A program made the translations under genes and the position numbers. Below, piece by piece: positions 45,026-56,424 of a DNA stretch of 64,000 nt (positions are counted from its first letter, which is position 1; every line of letters starts with the position of its first letter). This DNA comes from Sisyra terminalis (taxonomy: Eukaryota > Arthropoda > Insecta > Neuroptera > Sisyridae), in the NCBI GenBank assembly GCA_958496175.1, contig OY292277.1:51409050-51473049 (forward strand). Reading direction: 5' to 3'. The notes under the pieces were generated by a model. It was not told the origin of the DNA and searched no databases. It saw only the letters and a list, made by a program, of their open reading frames with translations.

Positions 45026-46339
45026 AAAATTCAAGAGCCATTAAGTTCAAAATAAAAAAAAAATAAGTTGTACACCACCACCCAAGCAATTTCCACGCAT
45101 AAAATCACACCAACAAAATTCCATTTTTATTAAGAGCTTTATATAAACAGGAAGCAAATTATTATAAAGTCGTAAAACCCGGTGGCGTGGCCCCCACGGT
45201 TGACATTTCGCATTTGCTCGTTATGTCTAGGAAATAATTTTCCGTGGCTGGAAAATTCTTTCACAACATTTACCGGGTGAGATTTTCTTACATTTTCCTT
45301 AATTTTATCATAAAATGAAAGCTTTAGCCTGACAAATATTAGCGTGCATCTAGGCTCGGGCCACCTGTTCAAATTATGCCACCCATTTTGCACAGGAACG
45401 AGGATAATAGTCGAAAAGCGTAAATTTTGCCATCATAAAATACACCTCCAACCTTTGTTTTTCCTCATTAGACAAAACCAATGATTCAAAACATAAATAA
45501 TTTACGTAAAAATTTTGTTGCAACTACAGAATTGGCTTTGAAGTAAGTTTAAGTAATAAGTTTAGCTTTGAAAGCTTTCACGGAACTGTAGGGGGGGAGG
45601 GGTGTGCAAATGGTAGTTCAGCGGCTTATTTTTTCAGTGTGACAATATACGGTTTGAGAAAGAGGGTGCAAAAATGAATATGAATTTTCGTGAATCACCC
45701 TTGTCAGCATTAGAGGGATAGTCGTATTTTTGGATTTCTATATCGTTTGTATTATGTGAAGAAAATCCTCTTGATAATATGGTCTTGGAAAAATAAAAAT
45801 ATATGTATTATATTGTTGTTTGTGATATAAGAATAATTGTCTCGGCTGTCATTTTGGGTTTGAGGTTTCTTATAACAATAAATTGCAGAATAAGAGCCAT
45901 GCAATGCGTTTTTTGAATTCGGAATTGTGTGTGGGGGTGTTTTCATACCTTTTGCATTTTCTCTGTTTATGTTTGTTTCTGTTTTTCCGTTTTTGTTGTC
46001 ACACTAGAAATTTATAATTTTTTTCACTTTAAATTTGTGGTTTTTGAATTTATTTTTTCTTAATGCTCATTATACGTTTTGTCAATTTTGTGCAATTATG
46101 CATGGAAATTGATGGATCGCTATCAAATTGTTGACACTTAGTTATTTATTGTTTTATATTGATTTTGAAATGAATGTTGCGTGGAGAAAAAGGCTTTAAT
46201 TTTGTTAAAAATTTAAAGAAAGCCTTGACCACAGGGTAGTTTTAAAAACTTTTTTTTTTATTACATTTTATCTGCAATCTGTATACTCATATAATACATT
46301 CAGCAAATGAGTTATTAGTTAAAAAATATAAGACTCCAG
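45026..46339. other. No gene seen; possible FAR upstream exon or promoter
   Basis: A first FAR exon may lie here on the minus strand, but I could not single one out. The 84-codon minus frame at 45139-45393 is in a GC-richer patch without domain support. Confidence 0.35.
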
Positions 46340-46765
46340 AATTGAGACAATTCATGGGTCAAATAAAACATATTGATTTCTTGATAAGAGGTTCCAGTCA
46401 GCACTGGTACTCTCCAGGGATTTGGAAGATGATTTCTCGGCCATCGTTGCTTTAAGCGACTTGGAGGATTTTTCGGGTGTTGATTAGAAGAAATAATTTG
46501 AACTTCTGGATTGGCATGGGAGAATAATTTATCGTGGAATCTAATGAATCTATCAGAGATTAGTTCGGATATTTAAGGGACATTAAGATCTTTGTGAATT
46601 ACTTCATTAGTGATATAATATGGAGAATTGAAAATTTTTCGTAGAACTTTTGACTGAAAAGCTTGAATACGCTTAATATTAGAGGGTTTTGTGGATTCCC
46701 ACAGTTCTATTCCATAAGTTAAAATAGGTCAAATAAGAGTTTTGTAAATTATTAATTTAATCTGT
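46340..46765 (-). pseudogene. Jockey-like LINE fragment (end of RT open frame)
   Basis: On the minus strand, starting near 46755, the frames read IYKTLI, stop, PILTYGIELWESTKPSNIKR, then IQAFQSKVLRKIFNSPYYIT and NEVIHKDLNVP. This corresponds to the conserved region behind the RT domain of Jockey-type LINEs (family form: LYKxxIxPIWTYGIxLWG..). Internal stops are present. The element is cut at its upstream side by the group C foldback at 46776. Confidence 0.8.
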
Positions 46766-46775
46766 ATGTTTATTA

Positions 46776-47490
46776 GGGTGTTTTTTTTTGAGACTATTTT
46801 TTTTTGCTCCCATACCGAAATTTTTTTGGAAATACTTCAAAAAAAAATCCCTGAAAGTTTGAGCTCTTAATATTAAAATTAAGTTCTCGCTCACAGCGTG
46901 TGAATATTTTCCATTTTAAATACACGTAAACTTTGATTTTTTTTTAAAAATTTTTATAGCTCAGCGGCATTTTATGGTATCGCCTCGCTCAAAGTCGGGA
47001 TTTTTTTACAATTGTATGCTCTACAAAAGTGCCTATTGCGGCAAAATCGTAATTTAGACGGGCAAGGTAGTACGGGTCACTAAACTTAGATTTTTCATAG
47101 ATTTCTCGTTTTTCTCTCAGTAACTCATGGATTACAAGACCTACAGAAAAAATGTAAACATCAAATTTATAGGAAATTTAATTTCCTACAAAAAAGTTCC
47201 AGAAAACTAAATTGCTAAGATCGATATTTCTCGAGATATTGAGCCTTGAATTTCTCTTACTACAAAATTTTACTTAAATTTTACTCAATAATCCGTACAA
47301 ATTTTATAGTAAGAGAAATTCAAGGCTCAATATCTCGAGAAATATCGATTTTAGCAATTTGGTTTTTTGGAACTTTTTTGTAGAAAATTAAATTTCCTAT
47401 AAATTTGATATTCAAATTTTTTTCTGTAGGTCTTGTAATTCATGAGTTACTGAGAGAAAAACGAGAAATCTATGAAAAAAGTTTATCTAA
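46776..47490. mobile_element. Foldback element, group C, copy 2 (right end truncated)
   Basis: Left end TA followed by GGGTGTTTTTTTTT, with the group C words CCCTGAAAGTTTGAGCTCTT, CTCAGCGGCATTTTATGG and GTAGTACGGGTCACTAAAC. A centre palindrome around 47280 has arms such as TTCAAGGCTCAATATCTCGA. The second arm stops near 47490, so the right terminus is lacking. Confidence 0.85.
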
Positions 47491-49543
47491 GAAAGTTAAG
47501 TTATTCTTTTGAAATTTGGAAAATTTATTGATGGATAAAAATTGCAAATGGCATTTTTGTAATAAAAGAAAAGAAGGCCTTAGTATAGGTAGAATAAAAA
47601 TTAGATTAAAAGCTTGCAGAAAAGTTTTAATCTAGCCTTTATTTAGGCCTGATTTTTTTAAACATATTTAACTTTAAATTAAGATCAAGTAAAGGGTTGA
47701 TTTCTAAATCGATTTGGATATACAATCTTTTCATTAAGAATTTTCAGATCTTGACAGTAAAATTTTACTTTTTGATAACGTTTTGTTCCAAGAAAAGTTT
47801 TGTTTGGTATTTTCACCAAAAAATATTATATTTGTATGTAGATTAATTAATAGATTTATTTTTGCCTCATAAATACATGCCTTACAAATATGGTTTATCC
47901 ATGAGTGCAAATACTGGTCATAAGTCTTTTATAATTAAGCCAACAATCTTGTGGTAGTACTAGATCTTAAAGAGTTAAAAAATTAGCATTTTTTTTCGAA
48001 AAATAAATTTTCGTATTTCAATAATTTGGTCCAATAATATATAAAGTAGGTGAAAAAAAATCGATTACTTTTTTGATAGACACCAGTGGTGATTGATATC
48101 TTTTAAAATATCAATCAAAAAATTTCAAATTTCTGCTCGTTTTGCGGTAAAATTTTTTTACAAAAATTCAGCTGTATATAACAGGGCATTAAAAATTTTC
48201 AAAGACGAAAATGCAAGCCTGGCGACTGAAATTGTGAATTATTGTTTTTGGTTTCGATTATCCAATAGCTAATTATAAGCAACTTTGATTTCATCGATTT
48301 GATTCAGATATTTTTGATGTTAATGATGCACCCCGCAAAAATTCCAATATTCTTCCAAAATAATTTAATTTATCTTACAATTAAAGTTTCTTCAAAATTC
48401 AAATTTTTATTCCACAAAAACTTTCTTAATAACAAATGTATGAAAATATTTCCAATTCCGGAATGTTTAACTGATGTTTGATGGATGTGAACACCGAGAG
48501 AATTCAGTATATATTATATAATCATTATTTAAAATAGGGTACAAGGGTGTTTTAAAATAGCGAGAACTTTTCGAGTCCATATTATTAAAATCAAATGTTG
48601 AGGGATGAAACACATTCTTTGCCAAAGTCTTTGTGTTTTCTACGTATGAAATAAAAGTTTTACGCAACTTTAAAATTTATTTGAATTATTAAGCAACCCT
48701 TTCATTTTCGATCAAGGGAAATATGAGACGTGCCTCGAATTATTCAGTGTGTTTCACAAATATTCAAAGGAATTTGCTGTCAGAAGAAATATGTACAAAA
48801 CAATTATTACTTGGAGCCCATAAGTGAGGGGTGGAGATTTGTAAGACGTATTTTGAATTAGTGGATTTTGATAATTTAATTTCTGTTTAAAAGGGTTGTT
48901 TTATGCAATATAGGGGATAGAGACATGAATTTTTTATTTTAAATATTTGGAAAGTTATGGTTTTAGGGGATCTTCTTTTTTTGTATGTAGAAATCTTAGA
49001 CAAAAATATTTTATCTATTTATCTTTTTCATCACAGGAGTATATTGTTTGTGTTTCAACCCCAAGTTAGTCCCTATATCTTCAATTTTTCACGCAGGCAA
49101 CTGTAACTGATGATCGAATTCTAATAAAGTTCTATCGCTTTGATTTATTGCTAGTTTTTTTTTTTTTACTCATCGACGAAAAAAACTTATCCAGAAAATA
49201 GAGATATATATTTTTTACCATTTTCATTTATCTATTGACAGAGAAATTTCATATACGCTCGTTATTCTTGAAAGGACCAATATAGGGGTAGATGGGGCGC
49301 CACTACCCCGTTGATCGAAGGGTGCAGCGCAACCACTTTAGCGATATGAACAAACTTTGGCTATCTGCATCGTCCGAGATAGAACAAATGATGAATTCAA
49401 GTACTTTGTCAACAATAACAGCTTTTTCGATATTGGAAACGATTCACATCTGAAAAATGGATGGGTTTTTTTTGTCCGTTTTTTATGAGATGAGGAAAAT
49501 GGCAGAGCTCATTTTATATAAATATCTATATATATATATATTA
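47491..49543. other. No gene seen
   Basis: About 2 kb of AT-rich sequence. Frames at 48299-48481 and 48467-48667 overlap on opposite strands and lack support. A small GC-rich patch (ATGGGGCGCCACTACCCCG) lies at about 49290. Confidence 0.4.
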
Positions 49544-50565
49544 GACTGATTCAAAAAAAAAAGATGAATTTGTTTTCTTAATTATATCGAAAATATTGTT
49601 GGGAGTGACAAAAAATATCCTGTGAAAGTTTAAGCTCTTAATATTAATATTAAGAGGTGCCGCATCGCAGATTTCGATTTTCCATTTAAATAACATGGGA
49701 ACAATATTCTCTTGCACTTTGGAATTTTATAGCTCACGTTGGTGACAATATTTCGGAATGACCAAGGTATATTCTTGTAGAAAATTGAACGATCTACAAA
49801 AAAGGTCTCGAACAAATTTTTGATATATTTATTCCTTCAAAAGTTATTCGAGGTCAAAGTTGAACTAAATAGAAATTTTAATATTTGTTTAATTTTTTGA
49901 GGCAACCATCAATTTTATAGGAATTTTTTTGTAGAGCACTTTTTTCTATAACTTATCTCTATAAAAATTTTTGATATTTTTCTCAGGTGCTAAGTTATTT
50001 GCATTAAACTAAAAATATTCGTAATTTTATTGTTTTAAATTAATAATATTCTCCGATTTATTATATTTTTAACATAAAAATTATTTTTTTATTTTAATTA
50101 AATACATTAGGACTCGTGAAAAATATCATAACTATCATAAAGATAAGTTATAGAAAAAAAAGTGCTCTACAAAAAAAGTCTTATAAAATTTTCTCATAAA
50201 ATTGGTGGTTGCGTCAAAAAAATGAAAAAAATATTAAAATTTCTCTTTAGTTCAACTTTGACCTCGAATAACTTTTGAAGGAATAAATATATCAAAAACT
50301 TGTTGGAGACTATTTTTGTAGATCGTTCAATTTTTTACAAGAATATACTTTAGTCATTCCGAAATATTGTCACCAACGTGAGCTATAAAATTCCAAAGCG
50401 CAAGAGAATATTGTTCCCATGTTATTTAAATAGAAAATCGAAATTTGCGATGCGAAACCTCTTTATATTATTATTAAGACCTTAAACTATCACAGTATTT
50501 TTCTTTGTCATTCCCAACAATATTTTCGATATAAGTAAGAAAAAAAAATTCATCATTTTCATTCA
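49544..50565. mobile_element. Foldback element, group B, copy 3
   Basis: Left end TA followed by GACTGATTCAAAAAAAAAAG, then the same order of words as at 33999 (CTTAATATTAATATTAAGAG, AGCTCACGTTGGTGACAATA, AGTTATTCGAGGTCAAAGTT) and inverted arms. The right end reaches AAAATTCATCATTTTCATTC and then diverges, so the terminal GAATCAGTC is not preserved. Confidence 0.85.
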
Positions 50566-51039
50566 GGAGATTTGAATCAACGGGGAATTTGCTCTCTTTG
50601 AAATTAATTTTGACAAGTTTAAATAGCGCGAGTCGATAAATATTTAATTTTAAAACGGTGTAAAAGGATTTGCACGGCTAAGCCATTGGGGATGAAAGCA
50701 AGACGTACCCCTCGACTTAAACAAAAAACAGAGTTATTAAATTTCAACTTGTTTGCCCTTTAAAAAGTACAATTTTCATAGTTAAAAATGAGTTTTTTAT
50801 GAACTCATATATAGAAATATTTATACTAGATTTCTTACAAGTTTCGTTACTTTTAATCTACAAAAAATTGATCAACTAAACATATTCAACAAAAATATTA
50901 AAGAATAATGCTTAAGAAATAACATTCAATGTTTATTTTAACTTGATGTTTTTTTCAATCAAGAACCCTACGACAAATAATCGGTGCTTCATGGTATGTA
51001 AACAATAAAAAAATACATGAAGATACAGAAATGCCGTCT
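50566..51039. other. No gene seen
   Basis: AT-rich spacer between two foldback elements. Confidence 0.45.
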
Positions 51040-52229
51040 GAGCAAGATCACGTCAAGTGGACCCCCCATTTTCCACTTGATCATAAACATTAAGTCCATG
51101 TATTTTTTTCATAAGTAGTTAGTATGAAAAATTGATCGCCCAAACGATTTTGAAAATTTTTAATTTTAACAACAGTTTTTTTTTACAATGAAAATTGTTG
51201 GTACTTTTAATTAAAAATTCGATTTTAAATCAACCGTTAATGATAAATTAATGAAATTTTCAGGATTTACTGTCAAATATATATATTTTAAGAAAACATT
51301 AATAACTAAAAATTATTTGTTTTTCATCATATTGTTAATTAACTTTTAAATTAACAAATGAAAATTTCATTGATTTCTCGGTCAAGATTTGAAGTTTTTT
51401 TTTATCAGTCACATGCGTTATTTATCTAAGCTTAAGATTCGGGAAGAAAAATTCACGGCTCGCGATTAGTTTGAACACTATTAATTTTTTATTACAGCGC
51501 GCTGGGCGGCAAGCGCTGTTAGAACACCGCACATCCCAGCGTCAGACTACATTACAGCTTCGATTAATTATAATTACAAATAACAATTAAAAATAAAATT
51601 TTCTAACGAATTTTTATTATTTTTATAATTACTTTTGTTATTAAAGAAATTTTATCCTTGTAAAAATGTTATAAACAATGCAATTATATCATTTTCTATT
51701 TTTACATTGAACAGCGAAAATTAATGAATAATCAATAGACAATAATCAATGACAGCGTTTGCCGCCCAGCGCGCTGTGATAAATAAATTCATATTGTTTA
51801 AACTAATCGCGAGCAGTGAAATTTTCTTCCCGAATCTTAAGCTTAGATAAATAACGCATGTGACTGATAAAAAAAAACTTCAAATCCTGACCGAGAAATC
51901 AATGAAATTTTCATTTGTTAACTTAAAAGTTAATTAACAATATGAGAAAAAACAACAATTTTTTAGTTATTAATGTTTTCTTAAAATATACATATTTGAC
52001 AATAAATCCTGAAAAGTTCATTAATTTATCATTAACGATTGATTTTAAATCGATTTTTTTATTAAAAGTACCTACAATTTAAATTGTAAAAAAAACTGTT
52101 GTTAAAATTAAAATTTTTCAAAATTGTTGGGGGTCAATTTTTCATACTAACTACTTATAAAAAAAATACATGGACTTAATTTTTATGATCAAGTGGAAAA
52201 TGGGGGTCCACTTGACGTGATTTTGCTCA
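51040..52229. mobile_element. Foldback element, group F, with GC-rich inner block
   Basis: Left end TGAGCAAGATCACGTCAAGT and right end the reverse complement. Arms of about 480 bp include GGACCCCC.ATTTTCCACTTG, TTCGGGAAGAAAA.TTCAC and GCTTAAGATTC. The innermost part of each arm is GC-rich (CAGCGCGCTGGGCGGCAAGC and its inverse). The loop, about 51515-51750, is AT-rich. No reading frame of note. Confidence 0.88.
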
Positions 52230-52309
52230 TCTGTAAAGGAGGAAATTCAAAGGTTTAGTAAAAAATATTTGACAAAACAAGACGATCATTCCAACCATCT
52301 CGCAATAAA

Positions 52310-52690
52310 CTTATTGGACAACAGTGAGATGATAAGAATGGCTACAAAAATGGAATGTAATAGATTTGCCTGATAGATTTTGTAACTACACAAATATTCC
52401 TATTAACTATTTATTGCCAAATTATTATTTCTTATTATTTAGCTTTATTTTTGTATATTACTTATATATTAATGTTTCACATTATTATTAGCATTGATAT
52501 TGTTATTATAGACTATTAATTATTATTCTTATTGTTACTGTTGATTGTTGTTATTGCTATAAGAATTACTATAATTGTTAATGTTGCTATTGATTGTTAA
52601 AAATCTTTGTACTTATACAGCACTTATCTACTGGGACTAGTGCTTACATGTGATTGTCTATGGATTGAATGCACTTATTGTAACCCTATG
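52310..52690 (+). repeat. Dispersed repeat, copy 2 (probable LINE 3' region)
   Basis: Colinear with 39540-39890, with an extra short insertion (GATAAGAATGGCTAC) near the start. Ends CCCTATG followed by AAAATAAAAAAAA. It lies immediately downstream of the minus-strand secreted gene at 52724, in the opposite orientation. Confidence 0.75.
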
Positions 52691-52723
52691 AAAATAAAAA
52701 AAACTTTAAGTAAATTGAAGAAA

Positions 52724-52964
52724 TTACTGTAATTTCCTTCTGGTATTCTCCAATTGCAAATACATTCTATATCCTTTGTGATTTTTTCCTCGAAAAATCA
52801 ATTTAGGTCTACCTCTCATTGATTTTTGTATCAACTTAGCCTTTTGGACTTGCTGGATATAATAAAAAGATAATTATTAATAAAAATTTAAGTTCTTTAC
52901 AAACAATACTTACAACAAACCAACAAAAAATTATCGCAATGAAACCAAGAATTTTACGAATCAT
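52724..52964 (-). CDS. Small secreted basic peptide
   Basis: Exons 52964-52914 and 52852-52724, with a 61-bp phase-0 intron (GTAAGT..ATATCCAG). The protein has 59 residues. Exon 1 encodes MIRKILGFIAIIFCWFV, almost the whole signal peptide. Exon 2 encodes QVQKAKLIQKSMRGRPKLIF and then RGKNHKGYRMYLQLENTRRK, ending LQ. The mature part, about 38-42 residues, is strongly basic with no Cys, which would suit a short cationic peptide, though no known family fits. The promoter has a TATA box and an initiator at standard spacing. It has the same exon plan as the secreted genes at 32.9-38.0 kb, but is 15 kb away beyond the FAR gene. Confidence 0.75.
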
Positions 52965-53016
52965 GTTTGATTTAAATAAGCAATGAATCTGAACTTGAAT
53001 TATTAAACAACATCGA

Positions 53017-53022
53017 TTTATA
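53017..53022 (-). promoter_or_regulatory. TATA box of the secreted basic peptide gene
   Basis: Minus strand CTATAAATCG. An arthropod-type initiator TTCAGATT has its A at about 52990, about 32 bases downstream, leaving a leader of 26 bases before the ATG. Confidence 0.65.
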
Positions 53023-53737
53023 GTTATTTTCAGTATAAAATTTATGCATTTTTTCTAAAACTATAAACATTCACTTAATTGTAAAAGTAATTACTCATAA
53101 CAAAACAAATAACACAATTAAAAACTTTAAACAACAAAATACAAGTTTGATAAATTCTTAAATGTTTTTTTTTTTTACTTCGTTTAAGTACGGCAATAAA
53201 TCAAATTTTTATTTAATTCTGATAAAATCGCATATTACATTTTATGAATGTTTTTCTTGCGACATTTATTTTGTATATTAGATTTTTTATTCGCAAGAAG
53301 CACTATGTATGCTGGACGGAGTGTGAATTTATTGTTATAAATGTCTTTTAGATATTATATTTTTTCCTCCCTAGCGCCAAAAAAAAAAAGGAAAAAAAAA
53401 TAGTAAAAATACAAGCAGCGAGTTAAGTAAGGAGGAGGTCGAGTTGTTGAAAAGCTTTTAGAGAGAATATTGTGTTTTGCACCCTTCTTTATTTGTAATG
53501 AATGCCGTTGATTTAGGGCTTATTAAACGAATAAAATGGAAATATTTTCGAAAAAAGCCCTCGAAATGAAAATATTAGATTTTATTGCGGCAAAATTGTG
53601 GATTTGGTTTTTTGAAGAGGGAAATATTTTTCTTTTTTGAATTGCCCTAATACTGTAATAGTTCTCCGCGTTGTAAAATTAATAATTCATAATGCAATTA
53701 GTGGAAAAATACTTTTACTTATAAAAATTTGGTTTCA
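53023..53737. other. No gene seen
   Basis: AT-rich spacer. Confidence 0.45.
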
Positions 53738-54370
53738 GGCTTCATCATTTTACAACTCAACAATGCTTTAGAGTTGTGGATGAAATATTATCAGCCCTTG
53801 AAAACAAATATTTTTGCCAAGGAACATTTCTGGATGTTGCATAGGCTTTCGATTCAAGATTGTTATATAAGCTCAAAAAAGTTTTTCCCACTCAATACTA
53901 CTTTATCCTCAAGTCTTACCTCTATAACTGATGTGATTTTAGAGTGAGGTGCAACAATGAATTTTCTCCCCATAATACAAATTCAAGCTGATGTTCCTCA
54001 AGGTATCATATTGGGGGTAGTACTTTACTGTATTTACAACGCAGATATCCTTAGACCATATTAGTAACCTATGGTGATGATATAGCAATTCTTTCCTCGA
54101 ATTCCAACCCCCTTCAAGCTACAAAAAAATTGCAATAACACCTTGACCTTTTGACAGTATGGAGTCAAAAATGGAAAATAAAAATTAACAAAGAAAAATG
54201 TGTAAATATCACAATCACCCTCAATAAAAAAATTTGTCCACCATTATACCTCGATAACGAAATCGTAAAAAAATTATCAGAAATTCGATATCTAGGGTTC
54301 TACTTGGATAGCCATCTCACTTGGAATCCACACACCAGACTGAGAACACTAATTATCAATGAAAGTTTTA
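53738..54370 (+). pseudogene. Jockey-like LINE reverse transcriptase relic
   Basis: Consecutive frames read VVDEILSALENKYFCQGTFL followed by DVA, stop, AFDS, then ILKSYLYN and FRVRCNNEFSPHN, a damaged GVPQGS region, VTYGDDIAILSSNSNPLQAT (the YADD box read as YGDD), and WSQKWKIKINKEKC plus IRYLGFYLDSHLTW. This is the RT core of a Jockey-clade element in the right order, broken by stops and shifts. It is 5'- and 3'-truncated. Its family relation to the fragments at 20380 and 46340 is evident from the motifs, but they are not the same copy. Confidence 0.85.
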
Positions 54371-55960
54371 AATAAAAATAATAATGAAGTCATAAGTATA
54401 AAAAATAGCTGGAAAAAATTTCAATGGTTTCATTTTTAAGATACTAATGCTTAAGTTAGACAGGTAAAAAAGCTTTTGGGCCAAAAGAGAGAAATATTAT
54501 TTTTTGCTTGTTTATTAGGTCTAATTAATAATTAAATGTCTAAATGGTCTAAATAATGGGGTCCTGATTGATACTTATATTTTAAGTAGGTAACATTTTT
54601 TAGAATAAACATAAAGTTTTGCTAAAAAAGTATTGGTTTAGCTTCATAACACAACTAATTTAATAAATTTTTACACAGATCGGAAAAAATTTAGCAGTTA
54701 AAGAGTTAATTTCAAAAAGAAAAGAGTTTCATTGATCTCTTTCAAAATAAGTCCAAAATAAAATAGAACTATTTAAATTTCATTGTAAAAACTTTCATAA
54801 CTTAATCTAACCATGGCATTTGAAAGTAATGAAAAATACACAAGATTAAATTTCTATCTGAAATTCAAAAAAAAAATAGTTAAAATTATTGATAAATCAC
54901 ACTTATTGTTGTTTTCAAATGCTTGAAAAGATAAAACAATAAAGAAGTGTTTAACTTTCTGGAAAAGAAAAATAAAATTAATTAATTTACTTTCAAGAAA
55001 GTAATTTGGTTTGGATTAAGAATAATAAAAAAAATATCAAAAAATAATAAAATTCAAGAGATGGATAGGTAGACTGATTAATTAGAAAAATAATATGAGA
55101 AGAAATAACGAAGGTTTAAAAAGAAAAAATTATAGAAACGATTTAAAATATTTATAGGGTATAACATTTGCTGAAACAGAAAATATTTTTTATAAGTTGG
55201 TACCAAAGTTTATGAAAAATTATTGATAAATCACATTTATTGGTTTCTTCAATAACTTGAGAAGGTGCAACAATAAATAAGTGTTAAACTTCCTGGAAAA
55301 AAAATATTTAGTTATAGTTTCAAGAAAGTAATTTAGTTTAGATTTAGAATAGTGAAACAAATATAAAAAATAAACGAAAATAATAAAATTTTGAGACATA
55401 GGATAGGCAGGCTGATTAATGAGATTGATAATGTGAGAAGAAATAACGATGGTTAAAAAGTAAAAAAATTATAAAAACCATCTAAAATATTTAAACAAAA
55501 TAACGAATAAGTAAATCTTATAATTAAATCTGAAATAAATAAAAATAAGACAAACATATAAAAAAAAATAAAGATAGAAATATAAAAAATATATAAAACA
55601 AATAATGTATAAGTTAGTGGGGACCATCGCAGGATGGAATCCCCAACAGGTGACAAGTGAATCTGACTAAAGTTAGCTTTTACATATTAGACAAACTATT
55701 AAAGCCAATTCGGCAATAAGTTAAAGACTTTAAAAAAAATATTTATAGGTTACAATGTTTTGAAACAGAATTATTTTTTTATGAGTCAACACCAAAGTTT
55801 ATGATAAAAATTTAAAAAACACCAGGAATTAAAGACTTTATTATTGATCTTTCATAAAAGAAAATACTATAAACAATAACATATAATCTTATCTTTGATG
55901 AACAACTTAATAGACAGAAATTGTTACAAATGAAAGAAATTTAAAATTCTTTTTCTTTTT
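54363..55960 (+). repeat. Segmental duplication field, direct copy 1
   Basis: Starts AAAGTTTTAAATAAAAATAA. It contains GGTAAAAAAGCTTTTGGGC, CTAACCATGGCATTTGAAAG, GGGACCATCGCAGGATGGAA and AGCCAATTCGGCAATAAGTT in the same order as 56425-57660. A third, internal partial copy of the ATTGATAAATCAC..GTTTCAAGAAAGTAATTT part starts near 55220. No coding frame is conserved. Confidence 0.8.
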
Positions 55961-56043
55961 TTGTAGGCTTTTCACCTTTATAAAGAACACATAGTGGTGA
56001 ATTCCGGGATTGCAGAGGAAAAATAGTTCATTTTACTAAATAG

Positions 56044-56344
56044 TTAATCTAGTTGGGTGCCCTTTTTTCGAGTTTGAATTAAATCATTGAAATTTAAGTT
56101 ATATAACAATTTGATAAAAATATAAGTTAAAACAACAGTACTAATTAAAAAAATAAAACAAAGATAAGTAACCAAAGAAACTCTCCTTGTAAGTACTTGA
56201 AACATCTTCCACATGAAGTATTGGCAAAAATTAATCATCGAATCTAAAATCAGAAATAGCTTTTAGTTTAAAAATTTCTCTCAAACAATTTACTTACCTT
56301 TTTTCCATGAAAAAAATTCATCAAATTCTGTGAAATATAAAAAA
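56044..56344 (-). CDS. Hypothetical spliced small membrane protein
   Basis: On the minus strand a 30-nt exon (about 56344-56315, TTTCACAG before, GTAAGTA after) and an exon beginning near 56243 (GATTTTAG before) join in frame: FDEFFSWKK, then DSMINFCQYFMWKMFQVL. The product continues with one hydrophobic segment (YLCFIFLISTVVLTYIFI) and ends KKGTQLD. If translation starts at the ATG of MINFCQ (56238) the protein has 64 residues. A decayed inverted copy of the same two blocks is at 59960-60130, with the donor lost and an early stop. No family recognised. It may be a gene fragment carried by the duplication. Confidence 0.3.
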
Positions 56345-56424
56345 AATATGAAAAAATAATGGCTAAGTATCACCAGAAGTAAAGTAGGTACAGAATAGTT
56401 CAAATAAATGTAAATGGTCAATAA

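Noticed and set aside
49630..49815. 61-codon minus-strand frame
   Set aside because: Falls within the left arm of a group B foldback. It is not conserved as a frame in the other copies.
53738..54370. Candidate telomerase or group II intron reverse transcriptase
   Set aside because: The motif order and spacing (AFDxVW, FRVRCN, YGDD, WKIKINKEKC, RYLGFYLD) fit Jockey-type LINEs.
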